Source of the DNA: Blastocatellia bacterium
Lineage (GTDB): Bacteria; Acidobacteriota; Blastocatellia; HR10
Direction: 5' to 3'
Assembly: GCA_025055075.1 (NCBI GenBank)
Contig: JANWYV010000006.1
Coordinates: 62,001 to 126,000 of the forward strand
Length of the DNA stretch: 64,000 bases
Shown: positions 16,601 to 25,420 of the stretch, one piece after another
How positions within the stretch are numbered: the stretch's first letter is position 1
Layout: each line of letters opens with the position of its first letter
Program-made: the position numbers and the translations under genes
Notes under the pieces: model-generated
The model's database searches: none
What the model was told of the DNA's origin: nothing
The model's input: the letters and a program-made list of their open reading frames with translations, nothing else

Positions 16601-17461
16601 ATGCGCCGAGATGCATTCTATACGCTGATCATCGCGCCCGCCACGAGTTCGCGCTTTTATAAGATCGTCATTCACCACAAGCATTTGTACGGTGCGCTCT
16701 TGAGCGGTGTGATTCTTCTTGGCCTCCTCAGTACGGCGGGCGTATGGGTGATGCGGCGAGCCGTCATGCTCGTGCGATACACGCGCATCGAGCGGGAGAA
16801 CGAAGCGCTCAAGCGCGAATATCTCATGCAACTGAATGCGTTGCAATCGCGCCTTGCCTCTCTCGAGGCCGAAGCGCATCAAGTGCGGCAGACTGTTCGG
16901 GAAATGGGGATCGAAGTCGAGAACGCTGATCCTGAGCCGACGACTTCGAACCCTGCCGGCGGGAAGGGGGGGCCTCATGAGCTGCAATTCTTCGCGGACG
17001 AGATCGCCCGCGTCGAGGCGACATTGAAGACCCTTCGTGTGCATTTGGAGCGCGAGCGCGAACGTCGTAGTCGGACGCCGCGCGGATGGCCGATCGAAGG
17101 CCCGTTGAATGCTCGGTTCGGTATTCGGCGGAATCCCTTCGGCGAGGGATACGAATTCCACACCGGTGTGGATATCGAGGCGCGGCACGGAGAACCGGTG
17201 CGCGCGACGGCTGACGGGGCGGTCGTCTTCGCCGCCTATTGGGGCGGATATGGGAACCTCGTGATCCTGGATCATGGCAACGGCCTCACGACCTTCTATG
17301 GGCATCTCTCGCGGATCACCGTGCGCGTGGGGCAAACGGTCAAGCGCGGTCAGATCGTCGGACGGGCTGGGAGCACGGGGCGATCCACCGGTCCCCATGT
17401 CCATTATGAGGTGCGGGTGAACGATCGCCCGGTGAACCCGCTGCGCTTCTCCGACGGCTGA
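16601..17461 (+). CDS. Membrane-anchored M23 (LytM) peptidase-family protein
   Basis: A 286-residue protein with a single transmembrane helix (about 31-51), a coiled coil (about 58-103 and 128-158), and a periplasmic LytM domain (about 162-284). All zinc ligands of an active M23 endopeptidase are present: H187-x3-D191 (F-H-T-G-V-D) and H266-x-H268 (G-P-H-V-H-Y-E), with a further H235. It should therefore cut peptidoglycan cross-bridges rather than act only as an activator. The anchor-coil-LytM layout resembles cell-shape and division factors. A strong ribosome site and promoter precede it. It converges on the PPOX gene with a GC-rich hairpin between. Confidence 0.87.
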   Translation: MRRDAFYTLIIAPATSSRFYKIVIHHKHLYGALLSGVILLGLLSTAGVWVMRRAVMLVRYTRIERENEALKREYLMQLNALQSRLASLEAEAHQVRQTVREMGIEVENADPEPTTSNPAGGKGGPHELQFFADEIARVEATLKTLRVHLERERERRSRTPRGWPIEGPLNARFGIRRNPFGEGYEFHTGVDIEARHGEPVRATADGAVVFAAYWGGYGNLVILDHGNGLTTFYGHLSRITVRVGQTVKRGQIVGRAGSTGRSTGPHVHYEVRVNDRPVNPLRFSDG

Positions 17462-17470
17462 AGCCTCGCG

Positions 17471-17488
17471 CTCCCTCGAGCGAGGGAG
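17471..17488. other. Hairpin between convergent genes
   Basis: CTCCCTCG and CGAGGGAG form an uninterrupted inverted repeat with two central bases in the 40-base gap between the convergent M23 and PPOX genes. It may help end transcription from both sides, but there is no T-run on either strand, so it is not a standard intrinsic terminator. Confidence 0.4.
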
Positions 17489-17501
17489 AGGAACGAGCCG
17501 T

Positions 17502-17924
17502 TCATTCGGCGCTGTAGTCCCAGAAGAAGACCCCTTCGGGCTTCAGGCGAATGATGAGCGTCTCCGGCGTGTACAGTTGCTGGAAGGCGCGGCTCTTGGG
17601 TGAACCATAGTACTTCGTGCCCAACGCGCGCCAGACTTTGCGCCACAGACGCGGATCGGTGACCTCCTCCGCCCGACCCCAGAAGGAGACACCCTTATAT
17701 GTGCGCACGCTCGTCCCCCCATCAATGACCCATCCGACCCGAGGATTCTTCAAAATGGCGCGTCCTTTCGCGCTCTCGCGGTCCGTGCCGAAGAAGAACT
17801 CGTTCCCCATGGCGACGAACCAGAGGGGGAGGACATGGGGGTATCCTCGAGCATCAGTGAACGCCAAGCGCATGATCTTTTGCGCGGCGCAGAACTCACG
17901 CAAGCTTCGCGGCACGCGTCGCAT
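17502..17924 (-). CDS. Pyridoxamine 5'-phosphate oxidase (PPOX)-fold protein
   Basis: A 140-residue split-barrel flavin-binding-fold protein. It shows the family pattern: an opening helix (L-R-E-F-C-A-A-Q-K), a first strand ending in G-Y-P-H-V-L-P-L-W-F, then G-N-E-F-F-F-G-T and a K-x-x-x-I-L-x-N-P-R-V segment. Relatives bind FMN, heme or the deazaflavin F420. As cofG and cofH are in this window, F420 is an attractive cofactor, but that is inference. ATG 17924 is favoured because GGAGG lies seven bases upstream; longer starts add unrelated sequence. It follows folD by 29 bases on the same strand. Confidence 0.78.
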   Translation of the reverse strand: MRRVPRSLREFCAAQKIMRLAFTDARGYPHVLPLWFVAMGNEFFFGTDRESAKGRAILKNPRVGWVIDGGTSVRTYKGVSFWGRAEEVTDPRLWRKVWRALGTKYYGSPKSRAFQQLYTPETLIIRLKPEGVFFWDYSAE

Positions 17925-17953
17925 GGCTCGTCCTCCGGTGTGAAATGGGACGC

Positions 17954-18892
17954 TCAGGCGGTCGCCGAACGAACCGCCGCCCGTCGCCATCGCGCGGCCT
18001 TGACCGTGTTTTTCATGAGCATGGCGATCGTGAGTGGGCCAACACCTCCGGGCACCGGTGTTAGGTAGCCGGCGACGGCTGCGACGCTCGTCGGATGCAC
18101 GTCCCCGACGAGCGTATATCCCTTCGATTCCAGTTCGCCCAAGCGCTTTTCGTCCGGTCCGAACAAGCGCTCGACCTCCGCGCGATCGGTCACTTTGTTG
18201 ATGCCCACATCAATGACGACGGCACCGGGCTTGACATATTCGGCAGTGACCAGAGCCGTTCGTCCGATCGCGGCGATGAGGATGTCCGCCTGGCGCGCGA
18301 TCTCCGCCAAGTGCGGCGTGCGACTGTGACAGATCGTGACCGTCGCATGCCGATGCAGGAGCATCAAGGCCAGCGGCTTCCCCACGATATCGCTGCGTCC
18401 GATGACGACAGCCCGTTGTCCCTCGATGGGGATCCGCATGCGCTCCAGCAGCTCGATGATGCCTGCGGGCGTGCATGGCTCCAACGCCTCTTGATTCCGC
18501 ACCAGGCGCCCGACGTTCACCGGATGAAAGCCGTCCACGTCTTTGGCGGGATCCACGGCGTCGAGCACCCGTTGCGTGTCAATATGGCGCGGCAGGGGCA
18601 GTTGCACGAGGATGCCGTCAATGTCCTCGCGAGCGTTCAAGCGAGCGATCAGGTGGAGCAATTCCTCGGTCGTCGTCGTCTCCGGCAGCTCGTGCTTCTC
18701 GGAATAGATGCCCAGTTCCCCACAGGTCTTCACCTTGCTGTTGACGTAGACGCGGGAAGCGGGATTCGTGCCAACGAGGATCGCGGCCAAACCAGGGCGA
18801 ATGCCGCGTTCGGCGAGCGCCGCGACTTCTCGCGCGACCTCGCTCTTGATCTGTTGGGCGATCGCTGCGCCATCGAGTCTCTGTGCGGTCAT
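17954..18892 (-). CDS. folD: Methylenetetrahydrofolate dehydrogenase/cyclohydrolase FolD
   Basis: A 312-residue bifunctional enzyme interconverting methylene-, methenyl- and formyl-tetrahydrofolate with NADP in the cytoplasm. The catalytic Lys is K53 in Y-V-N-S-K, and V-Q-L-P-L-P and K-D-V-D-G-F-H-P mark the substrate cleft. G-R-S-D-I-V-G-K-P is the Rossmann dinucleotide loop, and [11 protein letters not shown] near the end is the family signature. About 15 extra basic residues follow the usual end. Its ATG overlaps the upstream HD-domain gene stop (ATGA), so both are translated together. Confidence 0.95.
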   Translation of the reverse strand: MTAQRLDGAAIAQQIKSEVAREVAALAERGIRPGLAAILVGTNPASRVYVNSKVKTCGELGIYSEKHELPETTTTEELLHLIARLNAREDIDGILVQLPLPRHIDTQRVLDAVDPAKDVDGFHPVNVGRLVRNQEALEPCTPAGIIELLERMRIPIEGQRAVVIGRSDIVGKPLALMLLHRHATVTICHSRTPHLAEIARQADILIAAIGRTALVTAEYVKPGAVVIDVGINKVTDRAEVERLFGPDEKRLGELESKGYTLVGDVHPTSVAAVAGYLTPVPGGVGPLTIAMLMKNTVKAARWRRAAVRSATA

Positions 18893-19476
18893 GAGGTAGC
18901 TGTCTCCTCCGAAGACAATCGATTCAACCCTAACTGTTCGCCGATGGGGCGCAGAGCCGAGATGATGAAGGCGATCAGCTCGTCCAGGTCCACGCCCAAC
19001 TCTTGGGCACCACGATAGACGATGGCGCGATCCACGCCGCGCGCGAAGGCCTTGTCCTTGAGCTTCTTCTTGACCGAGGCGACAGGCAGATCATCCAAAC
19101 TCCGCGATGGGCGCACGAGTGTGCAGGCGATGATGAAACCCGTCAGCTCATCCACGGCGTAAAGGACCTTCGCCAGCAGCGTGTCGCGGGGAACCCCCGT
19201 ATAATCGGCGTGCCCGAGGATAGCGCGCACGATCTCTTCCGAATACCCGCGCTCGCGCAGCACCTCAGCTCCGCGCAGGGGATGATCGGGAGGATTCGGA
19301 TATCGCTCGTAGTCGAAATCGTGCAGCAAGCCCGCGATCCCCCACGTCTCCTCGTCCTCGCCATAGTGCCGCGCGAACGCGCGCATGACGGCCTCAACGG
19401 CGAGGGCATGCTTGATCAAGCTCTCGCTCTTCGTATACTCGCAGAGCAACGCGTACGCGTCTTCGCGCGTGGGCAT
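18889..19476 (-). CDS. HD-domain metal-dependent phosphohydrolase
   Basis: A 195-residue HD-superfamily protein. The metal site is readable: H in [10 protein letters not shown], then G-L-L-H-D-F-D-Y-E, then A-I-L-G-H-A-D-Y and a final V-D-E-L-T-G. This matches the small group of single-domain HDIG proteins that hydrolyse phosphate esters or phosphodiesters; the natural substrate is unknown. ATG 19476 is chosen because an AAGGAG site lies eight bases upstream. A longer frame upstream to 19677 lacks coding character and overlaps the opposite promoter. It heads a three-gene minus-strand operon with folD and the PPOX gene. Confidence 0.8.
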   Translation of the reverse strand: MPTREDAYALLCEYTKSESLIKHALAVEAVMRAFARHYGEDEETWGIAGLLHDFDYERYPNPPDHPLRGAEVLRERGYSEEIVRAILGHADYTGVPRDTLLAKVLYAVDELTGFIIACTLVRPSRSLDDLPVASVKKKLKDKAFARGVDRAIVYRGAQELGVDLDELIAFIISALRPIGEQLGLNRLSSEETATS

Positions 19477-19528
19477 GGTCACTGCTCCTTCGTCGCGTTT
19501 CGCTCCTATGCCCATCGGCATCCAGCGA

Positions 19529-19537
19529 TGGTATAAT
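19529..19537 (+). promoter_or_regulatory. Extended -10 promoter element
   Basis: TGG-TATAAT gives a perfect -10 hexamer (19532-19537) with an upstream TG dinucleotide. The -35 region is poor (TGCCCA at 17 bases). It points toward the lytic transglycosylase gene at 19615. Confidence 0.6.
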
Positions 19538-19614
19538 GACACGGCGATTAGTCGGATATTAAACACGGCCCAGGCGATTTTCTCAAGTCGCCCGGTTCGA
19601 GCGATGACCGGAAG

Positions 19615-22221
19615 GTGAAGAGAAGCATTCCAGCCGATGGGATGAACGGCGCGCGCGAGCGGAGGGATACGAGTCAACGGCGCGCCATGCTACTCCTCGG
19701 CCTCGTTGTGATCGTCGGTTCGTTCACCTGGCCAACTACGAGGATAGTGGGCGCGTCGCGGGAGGCGACGTCGAAGGTTCTCGCCAAGCGCGAACGATTG
19801 CAGCAGCTCGTAGAGCGGGAGGAGTTCGCCCAGGCCGAACGCCTGCTGCGAGAGATCGAGCGCGAAGCGCCCACGCTCTTCCCCAAGGGCGTTTACGAAT
19901 ACGCGCGAGCGCGACTGCGACAACGAATGAATGATCTGGAGAGCGCTGCTCGGGCGTTCCACCGCGTGCTGGAGTCGACCACGCTCTTGAGTCCATATGC
20001 CGCGTGGCATCTGGCGGAGATCGCGCGCGAGAGAGGCGCCTGGGAGGAAGAGCGCGCCCTCTTGCTTCAGGCTTTGAAGAGCCGACCAGCCTTCTGGCTC
20101 GAAGAACGCATCCGGTGGCGGCTCGCGGAGAATGCGTGGCGTCGTGGGGCATGGGAGGAAGCGATCGAACGGTATCAGGAGTTCGCCGCTCATTCTCCGG
20201 AATTTGCTCCCGTAGCGCGATTGAACATCGCGCGGGCTCATGCGCGCCGAGGACGGATGGAGGAAGCGCGCGCGCTCTTGCTAACCCTCTCGGATGAACG
20301 ATCCGCTTCTGGGCGATCGAGCGCCGCTCGTCCGATCCGTTCTGAGGACCTTCTGGGATCGCCGAACGAGGTCGCGCTGCAAGCCGTTCGAGAACTCGAT
20401 GCGCTGGATCGAGCGCGCCAAATCGAGTTGACTCCCGAAGAGCATCGGCGACGGGCGCGCCTCTATCGCATGAACCGCGCGTTCGAGGAAGCGCGAGGGC
20501 ATTATGGGCAATTGATCGCGCGATTCCCCGATCACGCGCGGGTGCCGGAAGCGCTCCTGGAGATCGGACGAAGCTATTATGCCGAGGGCGAATTCGATCG
20601 CGCCGTTGAGTGGTTCGAACGTGTCGCCGAGCGCTTTCCGCACACGCCTGAGGGGGAGCAAGGGGCTTATCTCGTTGGGCATGCCCACGCGCGAGCCGGA
20701 CGCTGGTCAGCGGCCATCGCGCGCTACGAAGCGTTCATCGCGGCTTATCCTCAGAGCGAGGCATTGGCTGGCGCGCATGTGAATCTGATTGACGCTTTGC
20801 GCTCGGCGGGGCGCGAGGAGGAGGCGTTGCTCTGGTGCCAGCGCACGCGCTCGCGCTTCGCCGGACGGCCGGCGGCCATCGCCGCGCTTTTCTCCGAAGC
20901 GCGCATCCGGATCGGACGAGGTGAGTTCTCTGCTGCATTGGCTGTTCTCGATGAGCTGCTTCGAGAGGATCTCAATCAGACGGGCCCGCAGATGCCCGAT
21001 CGTCAAGAGGTCATGTACTGGCGAGGGCGCGTCCTAGAAGCGTTGGGGAGATGGGACGAGGCGATCAGCATCTATCTCTCACTGCCCGAGGAGCGCGGTT
21101 CGTACTACGGGCGGCGAGCGACGGAACGTTTGCGCGCTTTGTGGGAGCATCCTCGGGCGAAGGAGATTGTCCGACGGCACTTTCTGAGATGGAACGCGCG
21201 GGCGTCCTCGGCCCTGCTCCGGCGCGACTATCTGCAGGCGAAGACGAACTTTCAGCACGCGCTTCGACTCGCCCACGATGAACCGACGCGGCAGCAGTTG
21301 CGGCGTCAACTCAACGTCGTCCTCGCGCGGCTTCCCGTTCCCGGATACGCGTCCCTCCTCAAGCAGGCGAAGCTCGCCCTCGCGTGTGATGCTTCGACGC
21401 GCCCGCGCGCGACGATGGATGTTCAGCGCGCCCGCGCCGAAGCCTTGCTCTGCCTCGGGATCTATGATGAAGGCGCGTGGGAACTCGCCGAAGCGTGGGG
21501 ATGGGAAGGGGTGATCCCGCGAGCGTCGTCGCGCCGAGAGTCGACCGCTCGTGCGCGTGCCCTCGATCTCTGGCAGCTTTACAGGCTCGCCGTTTTCTTC
21601 GAGCGCGGGGGGTACGCCTATGAAGCGTTGCGATTGGTGGAAACGCATCTGGCCCCGCTCATTCCGAAGGACCATCCGCTTGATCAGTTGCCGACGGAGG
21701 TAGCACGCTTGCTCTATCCTGTGCCTTATCGCCGGTGGCTTCACGAGCACATCGTTCGACGTGGATTGGATCCGGCGCTCGCCCTCGCGATGATCCGGGA
21801 GGAGAGCCGATTCCGACCGGACGCGAAGTCGCCGGCGGCCGCGCGCGGTCTCGCCCAATTCATCCCAGAGACGGCGCGGCGGTTGGCGGAACGAGCGGGC
21901 CTTCAGTCGTTCGAGGATCAGGACGCGTATCGTCCGGAAATCTCCCTCCGCCTACTCGGCGTGTGGCTGGAGGAGCATGTGCGCCGGTTCTCCGGACAAC
22001 TCCCGCTCATCCTCGCGGCCTACAATGCTGGTGAGGAGAATGCGCTTCGATGGCTTGCCCGCGCACGCTCGGATGATCCCGATCGGTTCATCAGCGAGAT
22101 CGGATTCCGCGAGACGAAGATGTACGTGCAACGTGTCCTGGCTCATTATTGGGCATATCGAGAACTCATCGCGAAGCCAACAAGGAGGTCAGAGCGCGAA
22201 GATGTGGTGGGTGATCGGTAG
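19615..22221 (+). CDS. Soluble lytic transglycosylase with TPR-like repeats
   Basis: An 868-residue periplasmic enzyme that cleaves peptidoglycan glycan strands to 1,6-anhydro ends. A hydrophobic signal segment lies at residues 24-38. Residues about 50-640 are a superhelix of TPR/Sel1-like repeats (for example A-x-x-x-Y-x-x-F-I-A-x-Y-P-x-S-E-A), and residues about 710-850 are the SLT domain. The catalytic Glu is E730 in M-I-R-E-E-S-R-F, followed by A-A-R-G-L-A-Q-F-I-P-E-T-A and A-A-Y-N-A-G. It is longer than Slt70 (about 645) because of more repeats. GTG 19615 overlaps its purine-rich site; ATG 19642 is an alternative. The next gene starts inside its 3' end. Confidence 0.9.
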   Translation: MKRSIPADGMNGARERRDTSQRRAMLLLGLVVIVGSFTWPTTRIVGASREATSKVLAKRERLQQLVEREEFAQAERLLREIEREAPTLFPKGVYEYARARLRQRMNDLESAARAFHRVLESTTLLSPYAAWHLAEIARERGAWEEERALLLQALKSRPAFWLEERIRWRLAENAWRRGAWEEAIERYQEFAAHSPEFAPVARLNIARAHARRGRMEEARALLLTLSDERSASGRSSAARPIRSEDLLGSPNEVALQAVRELDALDRARQIELTPEEHRRRARLYRMNRAFEEARGHYGQLIARFPDHARVPEALLEIGRSYYAEGEFDRAVEWFERVAERFPHTPEGEQGAYLVGHAHARAGRWSAAIARYEAFIAAYPQSEALAGAHVNLIDALRSAGREEEALLWCQRTRSRFAGRPAAIAALFSEARIRIGRGEFSAALAVLDELLREDLNQTGPQMPDRQEVMYWRGRVLEALGRWDEAISIYLSLPEERGSYYGRRATERLRALWEHPRAKEIVRRHFLRWNARASSALLRRDYLQAKTNFQHALRLAHDEPTRQQLRRQLNVVLARLPVPGYASLLKQAKLALACDASTRPRATMDVQRARAEALLCLGIYDEGAWELAEAWGWEGVIPRASSRRESTARARALDLWQLYRLAVFFERGGYAYEALRLVETHLAPLIPKDHPLDQLPTEVARLLYPVPYRRWLHEHIVRRGLDPALALAMIREESRFRPDAKSPAAARGLAQFIPETARRLAERAGLQSFEDQDAYRPEISLRLLGVWLEEHVRRFSGQLPLILAAYNAGEENALRWLARARSDDPDRFISEIGFRETKMYVQRVLAHYWAYRELIAKPTRRSEREDVVGDR

Positions 22222-23074
22222 CATCTTGTGGCTGATGTCTCTCGCAGCAGCGGGCGAAGTGCAGCGTCCGCGTCCCGCTCCCCCGGAAGGAGAGGTGCGT
22301 CGTCTCATCGAGATGTTTCGCCGCGGATGGGAACGGAATGATGCAGAGGCGCTGCGACAAGCGTGCGCTCCCGGGATCGTGATGCTCAGCTTCGGGCGAC
22401 GGGATCGAGGGATCGAGGACGTCCTGGAGCATCTGCGCGTCGTGTTTCAGCATTTCCCTCAAGCCGAGCTGCAGTTGGAGGACATCGAGCTTCGCGTGTT
22501 GGGCACCGTCGCGTGGGCGCAGGCGGAAGCGCGCTACGTGCAGAAGACGGCGCACGGGATGGCGCTCGCTTACACGGGCTATGCCTCGTTTCTGCTGGAG
22601 CGACAACGCAGCGGATGGCGCATCGCACAGGTGGATTTGAACGTGCGACCGGCGACGCCAACGCCATCGGTCGCGACTGCCGAAGGCGCCTCTCTGGAGG
22701 GAGCGTGGCTGCTCGAATCGGCGAAAGACCTTGCGACGGGACGTCGGCTGTCGCAAGGCGCGATGCTGCTCTTCACGCGCTCGCGATTCGCGCTTTTTGT
22801 GGTCGCGCCAGATCGCCGTCCGCCACGCGAGAAGCCGCTCACCGATTATTCGAAGAGGGAATTGCTGGAGCTGGTGCGCGAGGTCGAGGGGAGCGTAGGG
22901 GAGTACCGTCGCGAAGGAGATCGTCTCTATCTTGTCCCCGTCTTCGCCTTTTTCCCACAGATGACGGGCGAACCGCAAATTTTCCAGAACGTGCGGCTGA
23001 ATCGAGAGACGTTGAGCGTAGAATGGGAGGTGCGCGGACGACGCCTGCTGATGACGTGGAGGCGCGTGGAATGA
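22202..23074 (+). CDS. Exported SnoaL-like domain protein, hypothetical
   Basis: A 290-residue protein with a short signal peptide (M-W-W-V-I-G-S-I-L-W-L-M). Residues about 30-150 look like an NTF2/SnoaL-type cone (R-x-L-I-E-M-F-R-R-G-W-E-R-N-D-A-E-A-L and R-S-G-W-R-I-A). A second beta-rich part, about 165-290, begins G-A-W-L-L-E-S-A-K-D and resembles lipocalin-like domains. No catalytic residue set is obvious. ATG 22202 overlaps the transglycosylase gene by 20 bases, with AAGGAGG inside that gene. Its stop overlaps the yraN start (ATGA). Being coupled to a peptidoglycan hydrolase hints at an envelope role, but this is only context. Confidence 0.7.
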   Translation: MWWVIGSILWLMSLAAAGEVQRPRPAPPEGEVRRLIEMFRRGWERNDAEALRQACAPGIVMLSFGRRDRGIEDVLEHLRVVFQHFPQAELQLEDIELRVLGTVAWAQAEARYVQKTAHGMALAYTGYASFLLERQRSGWRIAQVDLNVRPATPTPSVATAEGASLEGAWLLESAKDLATGRRLSQGAMLLFTRSRFALFVVAPDRRPPREKPLTDYSKRELLELVREVEGSVGEYRREGDRLYLVPVFAFFPQMTGEPQIFQNVRLNRETLSVEWEVRGRRLLMTWRRVE

Positions 23075-23520
23075 AGGCCGGCGAACGGACGCCTGCGGAT
23101 CTCGGAGCGCTCGGCGAGCGCTTCGCCCTCGAATTTTTGAAGCGACGCGAGGGGTATCACATCGTCGCGACCAACGTCGTCCTCCCCATCGGGCGGAATC
23201 TCCGAGGAGCGCTCGTTCTTGGGGAGCTGGACATCGTTGCCTACGATGGCGACGTGCTCGTCTTCGTGGAGGTGAAGACGCGGACATCCGAAGACATCGC
23301 GCGAGCTGAGGCGGGTGTGGATCGGCGTCAGCGTCGCGCGCTCTCTCGTGCCGCGCGCGCCTATCGCCATTGGCTACGTCTCGGGTCTGCCGCTTATCGG
23401 TTCGATCTCGTCACGGTCATCTTCGGCGATGGGGCATCGCCGGAGATCATCCTGACGCGCGGCGCCTTCGAGGATCGGCCCGTTCGACCGCGCTTCTCCG
23501 CGAGTTGGTACCAGGAGTGA
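23071..23520 (+). CDS. YraN/UPF0102 family endonuclease-fold protein
   Basis: A 149-residue protein of the YraN family, which has a restriction-endonuclease-like fold. The opening L-G-x-x-G-E-R-F-A-L-E-F-L is typical. The nuclease-type residues are present as E in L-G-E-L-D-I-V-A and E/K in F-V-E-V-K-T-R. The family is often found near rnhB or rsmI and is thought to act on DNA in transformation or repair, but its function is unproven. Here it is coupled by ATGA to the SnoaL-like gene and ends seven bases before the promoter of the polyprenyl synthase gene. Confidence 0.88.
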   Translation: MKAGERTPADLGALGERFALEFLKRREGYHIVATNVVLPIGRNLRGALVLGELDIVAYDGDVLVFVEVKTRTSEDIARAEAGVDRRQRRALSRAARAYRHWLRLGSAAYRFDLVTVIFGDGASPEIILTRGAFEDRPVRPRFSASWYQE

Positions 23521-23526
23521 AGCCGC

Positions 23527-23556
23527 TTGGTCTGTCTGTCGGTCCTGTGCTAAAGT
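23527..23556 (+). promoter_or_regulatory. Extended -10 promoter for the polyprenyl synthase gene
   Basis: TTGGTC (23527-23532), 18-base spacer, TGC-TAAAGT (hexamer 23551-23556). Transcription would begin near 23563; a GAGG ribosome site (23570-23573) lies seven bases before ATG 23581. Confidence 0.65.
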
Positions 23557-23580
23557 GAATTCCTCTCTCGAGGCATGCAG

Positions 23581-24609
23581 ATGACACAACAGGGGGCGAA
23601 TAATCTGGAGCGGGCGACCCGAGCGGGGACGACTTCGGCATCGGAGATCTTCGTCCTGGTTCGCGAGGAGCTGGCCGCGTTCGAGCATGAGTTCTCTCGC
23701 CAAATCGCTTCCGAGGTGCCCCTGATCGCCGAGATCGGACGATATGTGAAGGACGGTGGAGGGAAGCGCATTCGACCGGCGTTGTTGCTGTTGTCGGCGA
23801 AGCTCTGGGGACGTCCCATCACACCTTCGGCGATCCGGCTCGCCGTCGTCGTCGAATTCATCCATACGGCCACGCTCGTGCATGATGACATCATCGATGG
23901 CGCGGAGATGCGGCGTGGACGCCCCTCGGTGAACGCGCGGTGGGGGAATCAAATCACCGTGCTCATGGGCGACTGGCTCTACATGCGCGCGTTCGAGATG
24001 GCGCTCGAGGAGCGGAGCTTCGAGATCCTCGACCTACTCACGCGAATCACGCGGAAGATGACGGAGGGTGAGCTGATTCAGCTCGGCCACATCGGCGACC
24101 TCTTCATCACGCGGGAGCGATATTTCGAGATCCTCCAGCGGAAGACGGCCTATCTCTTCAGCGCATGTGCGGAGATCGGGGGGATCCTCGGCGGAGCATC
24201 GCCGGTCGAGCAGCAGGCTTTGCGCGACTATGGGATGCATCTCGGCACGGCTTTCCAATTGATTGACGATGTACTCGATTTCGTCGCCGATGATGAGAGC
24301 CTGGGCAAGCCCGCGGGCAATGATCTGCGCGAAGGGAAGCTGACGCTCCCCGTGATCCTGTTGGTCGAGCGCGGGGAACCGAAGTATCTGGAGATGGTGC
24401 GCGCAGTGCTTGCCGACGGCGATTATCGAAAGGTGACGCGGCAGGAGTTGGTCGCCGTGTTGGAAGCGGAAGGCTGTTTGGAACGCGCCCGTGAAGAAGC
24501 GCGCGCGTATGCTCACCGGGCTTCGGCCTGTCTGCGCGTGGTGGCGCCTTCTCCGTATCGAGATGCTCTGGATCGCATCGCGGAGTTCACCGTCGAGCGG
24601 ACGCGGTGA
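23581..24609 (+). CDS. Trans-polyprenyl diphosphate synthase (IspB-like)
   Basis: A 342-residue all-trans prenyl transferase that extends farnesyl diphosphate with isopentenyl diphosphate, probably to the side chain of the respiratory quinone. G-G-G-K-R-I-R-P-A begins the fold. The first aspartate-rich motif is H-D-D-I-I-D and the second is Q-L-I-D-D-V-L-D-F. The first motif has the D-D-x-x-D spacing of long-chain (heptaprenyl/octaprenyl) enzymes, unlike the second synthase at 30346. ATG 23581 is preferred over ATG 23575 because of its GAGG site. It carries its own promoter and is followed by two orphan genes on the same strand. Confidence 0.92.
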   Translation: MTQQGANNLERATRAGTTSASEIFVLVREELAAFEHEFSRQIASEVPLIAEIGRYVKDGGGKRIRPALLLLSAKLWGRPITPSAIRLAVVVEFIHTATLVHDDIIDGAEMRRGRPSVNARWGNQITVLMGDWLYMRAFEMALEERSFEILDLLTRITRKMTEGELIQLGHIGDLFITRERYFEILQRKTAYLFSACAEIGGILGGASPVEQQALRDYGMHLGTAFQLIDDVLDFVADDESLGKPAGNDLREGKLTLPVILLVERGEPKYLEMVRAVLADGDYRKVTRQELVAVLEAEGCLERAREEARAYAHRASACLRVVAPSPYRDALDRIAEFTVERTR

Positions 24610-24664
24610 GCGCTCCCTTTGGAGGTGACGCGCCCTCGCCCCCCTCTTGATAGGGGATTCGACC

Positions 24665-25420
24665 ATGCGCGAGCCGCTCGAACTACGGCCCTGGCGAGGG
24701 ACGCGAGCGGAGACCGCATTCGTCGAGCGATTGCGCATTTGGTCAGCGCTCGATGAAGCTGGGCGGCGACAGGCGGCCCTCGCGCATTGGAGCACCTGCT
24801 GGTTCCAGCGCGCGGCGCTCGATGTCTATCTGGAGCTTCTCAATGAAGAGCTTTCCTGCGAGGTCTTCGGATCGGAGAAGGCGATCGCGTCCTTCAGCGC
24901 GGTGGAGCAGAAGATGTGGAGTTTCCTGCAATTGGCGAAGGGGGCGCTCGATGCCGTGGCCCGCGAGATCAATTTCGTCTACTGGCACGTGGATGCGCAG
25001 CATCGCTTCTTCGATCCCACGGGACGCACCCGATGGGTGACGTTTTACACCGTGCGCGAACGATTGTTCGGATTGAAGGAATTTCGAGATGATCCGCTCG
25101 CGCGCGTTCTGGAAGCGAGGACGCGCGCCGAGACGGCCGATCGGATCTATCGTGATCTGAGCCATCTCGCCGCCGCGAGCTTGACGGCGCCGCGATTGAT
25201 CGGGCGCGTGGAGCGATCGAATCCGACGCAGGGGGAGACGACGCTGCGAGCCGGCGACGCACGGATCTATATTCCCGACGATCCGCGGCAATGGCCCGCC
25301 ACGTACGAGCGCGACTTCGAGGTGAACACCTTGTTTCCCGCGATCCTGCGCTGGCTTGAGCATTTCACCGATGAGGTTTACGATAAACTCGAGCTCCGTC
25401 TGAGGGGAGAGGGACGATGA
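24665..25420 (+). CDS. Hypothetical cytoplasmic protein
   Basis: A 251-residue protein that I do not recognise. It has no signal peptide or membrane helix, and it is rich in aromatic and charged residues. Noticeable stretches are H-W-S-T-C-W-F-Q-R, I-N-F-V-Y-W-H-V-D-A-Q-H-R-F-F-D-P-T-G, V-T-F-Y-T-V-R-E-R-L-F-G and R-D-F-E-V-N-T-L-F-P-A. The last part (W-L-E-H-F-T-D-E-V-Y-D-K-L-E) is helical. An AGGGGA site precedes ATG 24665. It overlaps the next gene by ATGA, so the two orphans are translated together, downstream of the polyprenyl synthase gene. Confidence 0.7.
   Translation: MREPLELRPWRGTRAETAFVERLRIWSALDEAGRRQAALAHWSTCWFQRAALDVYLELLNEELSCEVFGSEKAIASFSAVEQKMWSFLQLAKGALDAVAREINFVYWHVDAQHRFFDPTGRTRWVTFYTVRERLFGLKEFRDDPLARVLEARTRAETADRIYRDLSHLAAASLTAPRLIGRVERSNPTQGETTLRAGDARIYIPDDPRQWPATYERDFEVNTLFPAILRWLEHFTDEVYDKLELRLRGEGR

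Noticed and set aside
17471-17488. Intrinsic terminator
   Set aside because: The hairpin is perfect but lacks a T-run on both strands, so it was recorded only as a hairpin.
18889-19677. Longer version of the HD-domain protein starting at 19677
   Set aside because: The extra 67 residues show no similarity to the family, cross the plus-strand promoter at 19529, and the internal ATG at 19476 has a good ribosome site.
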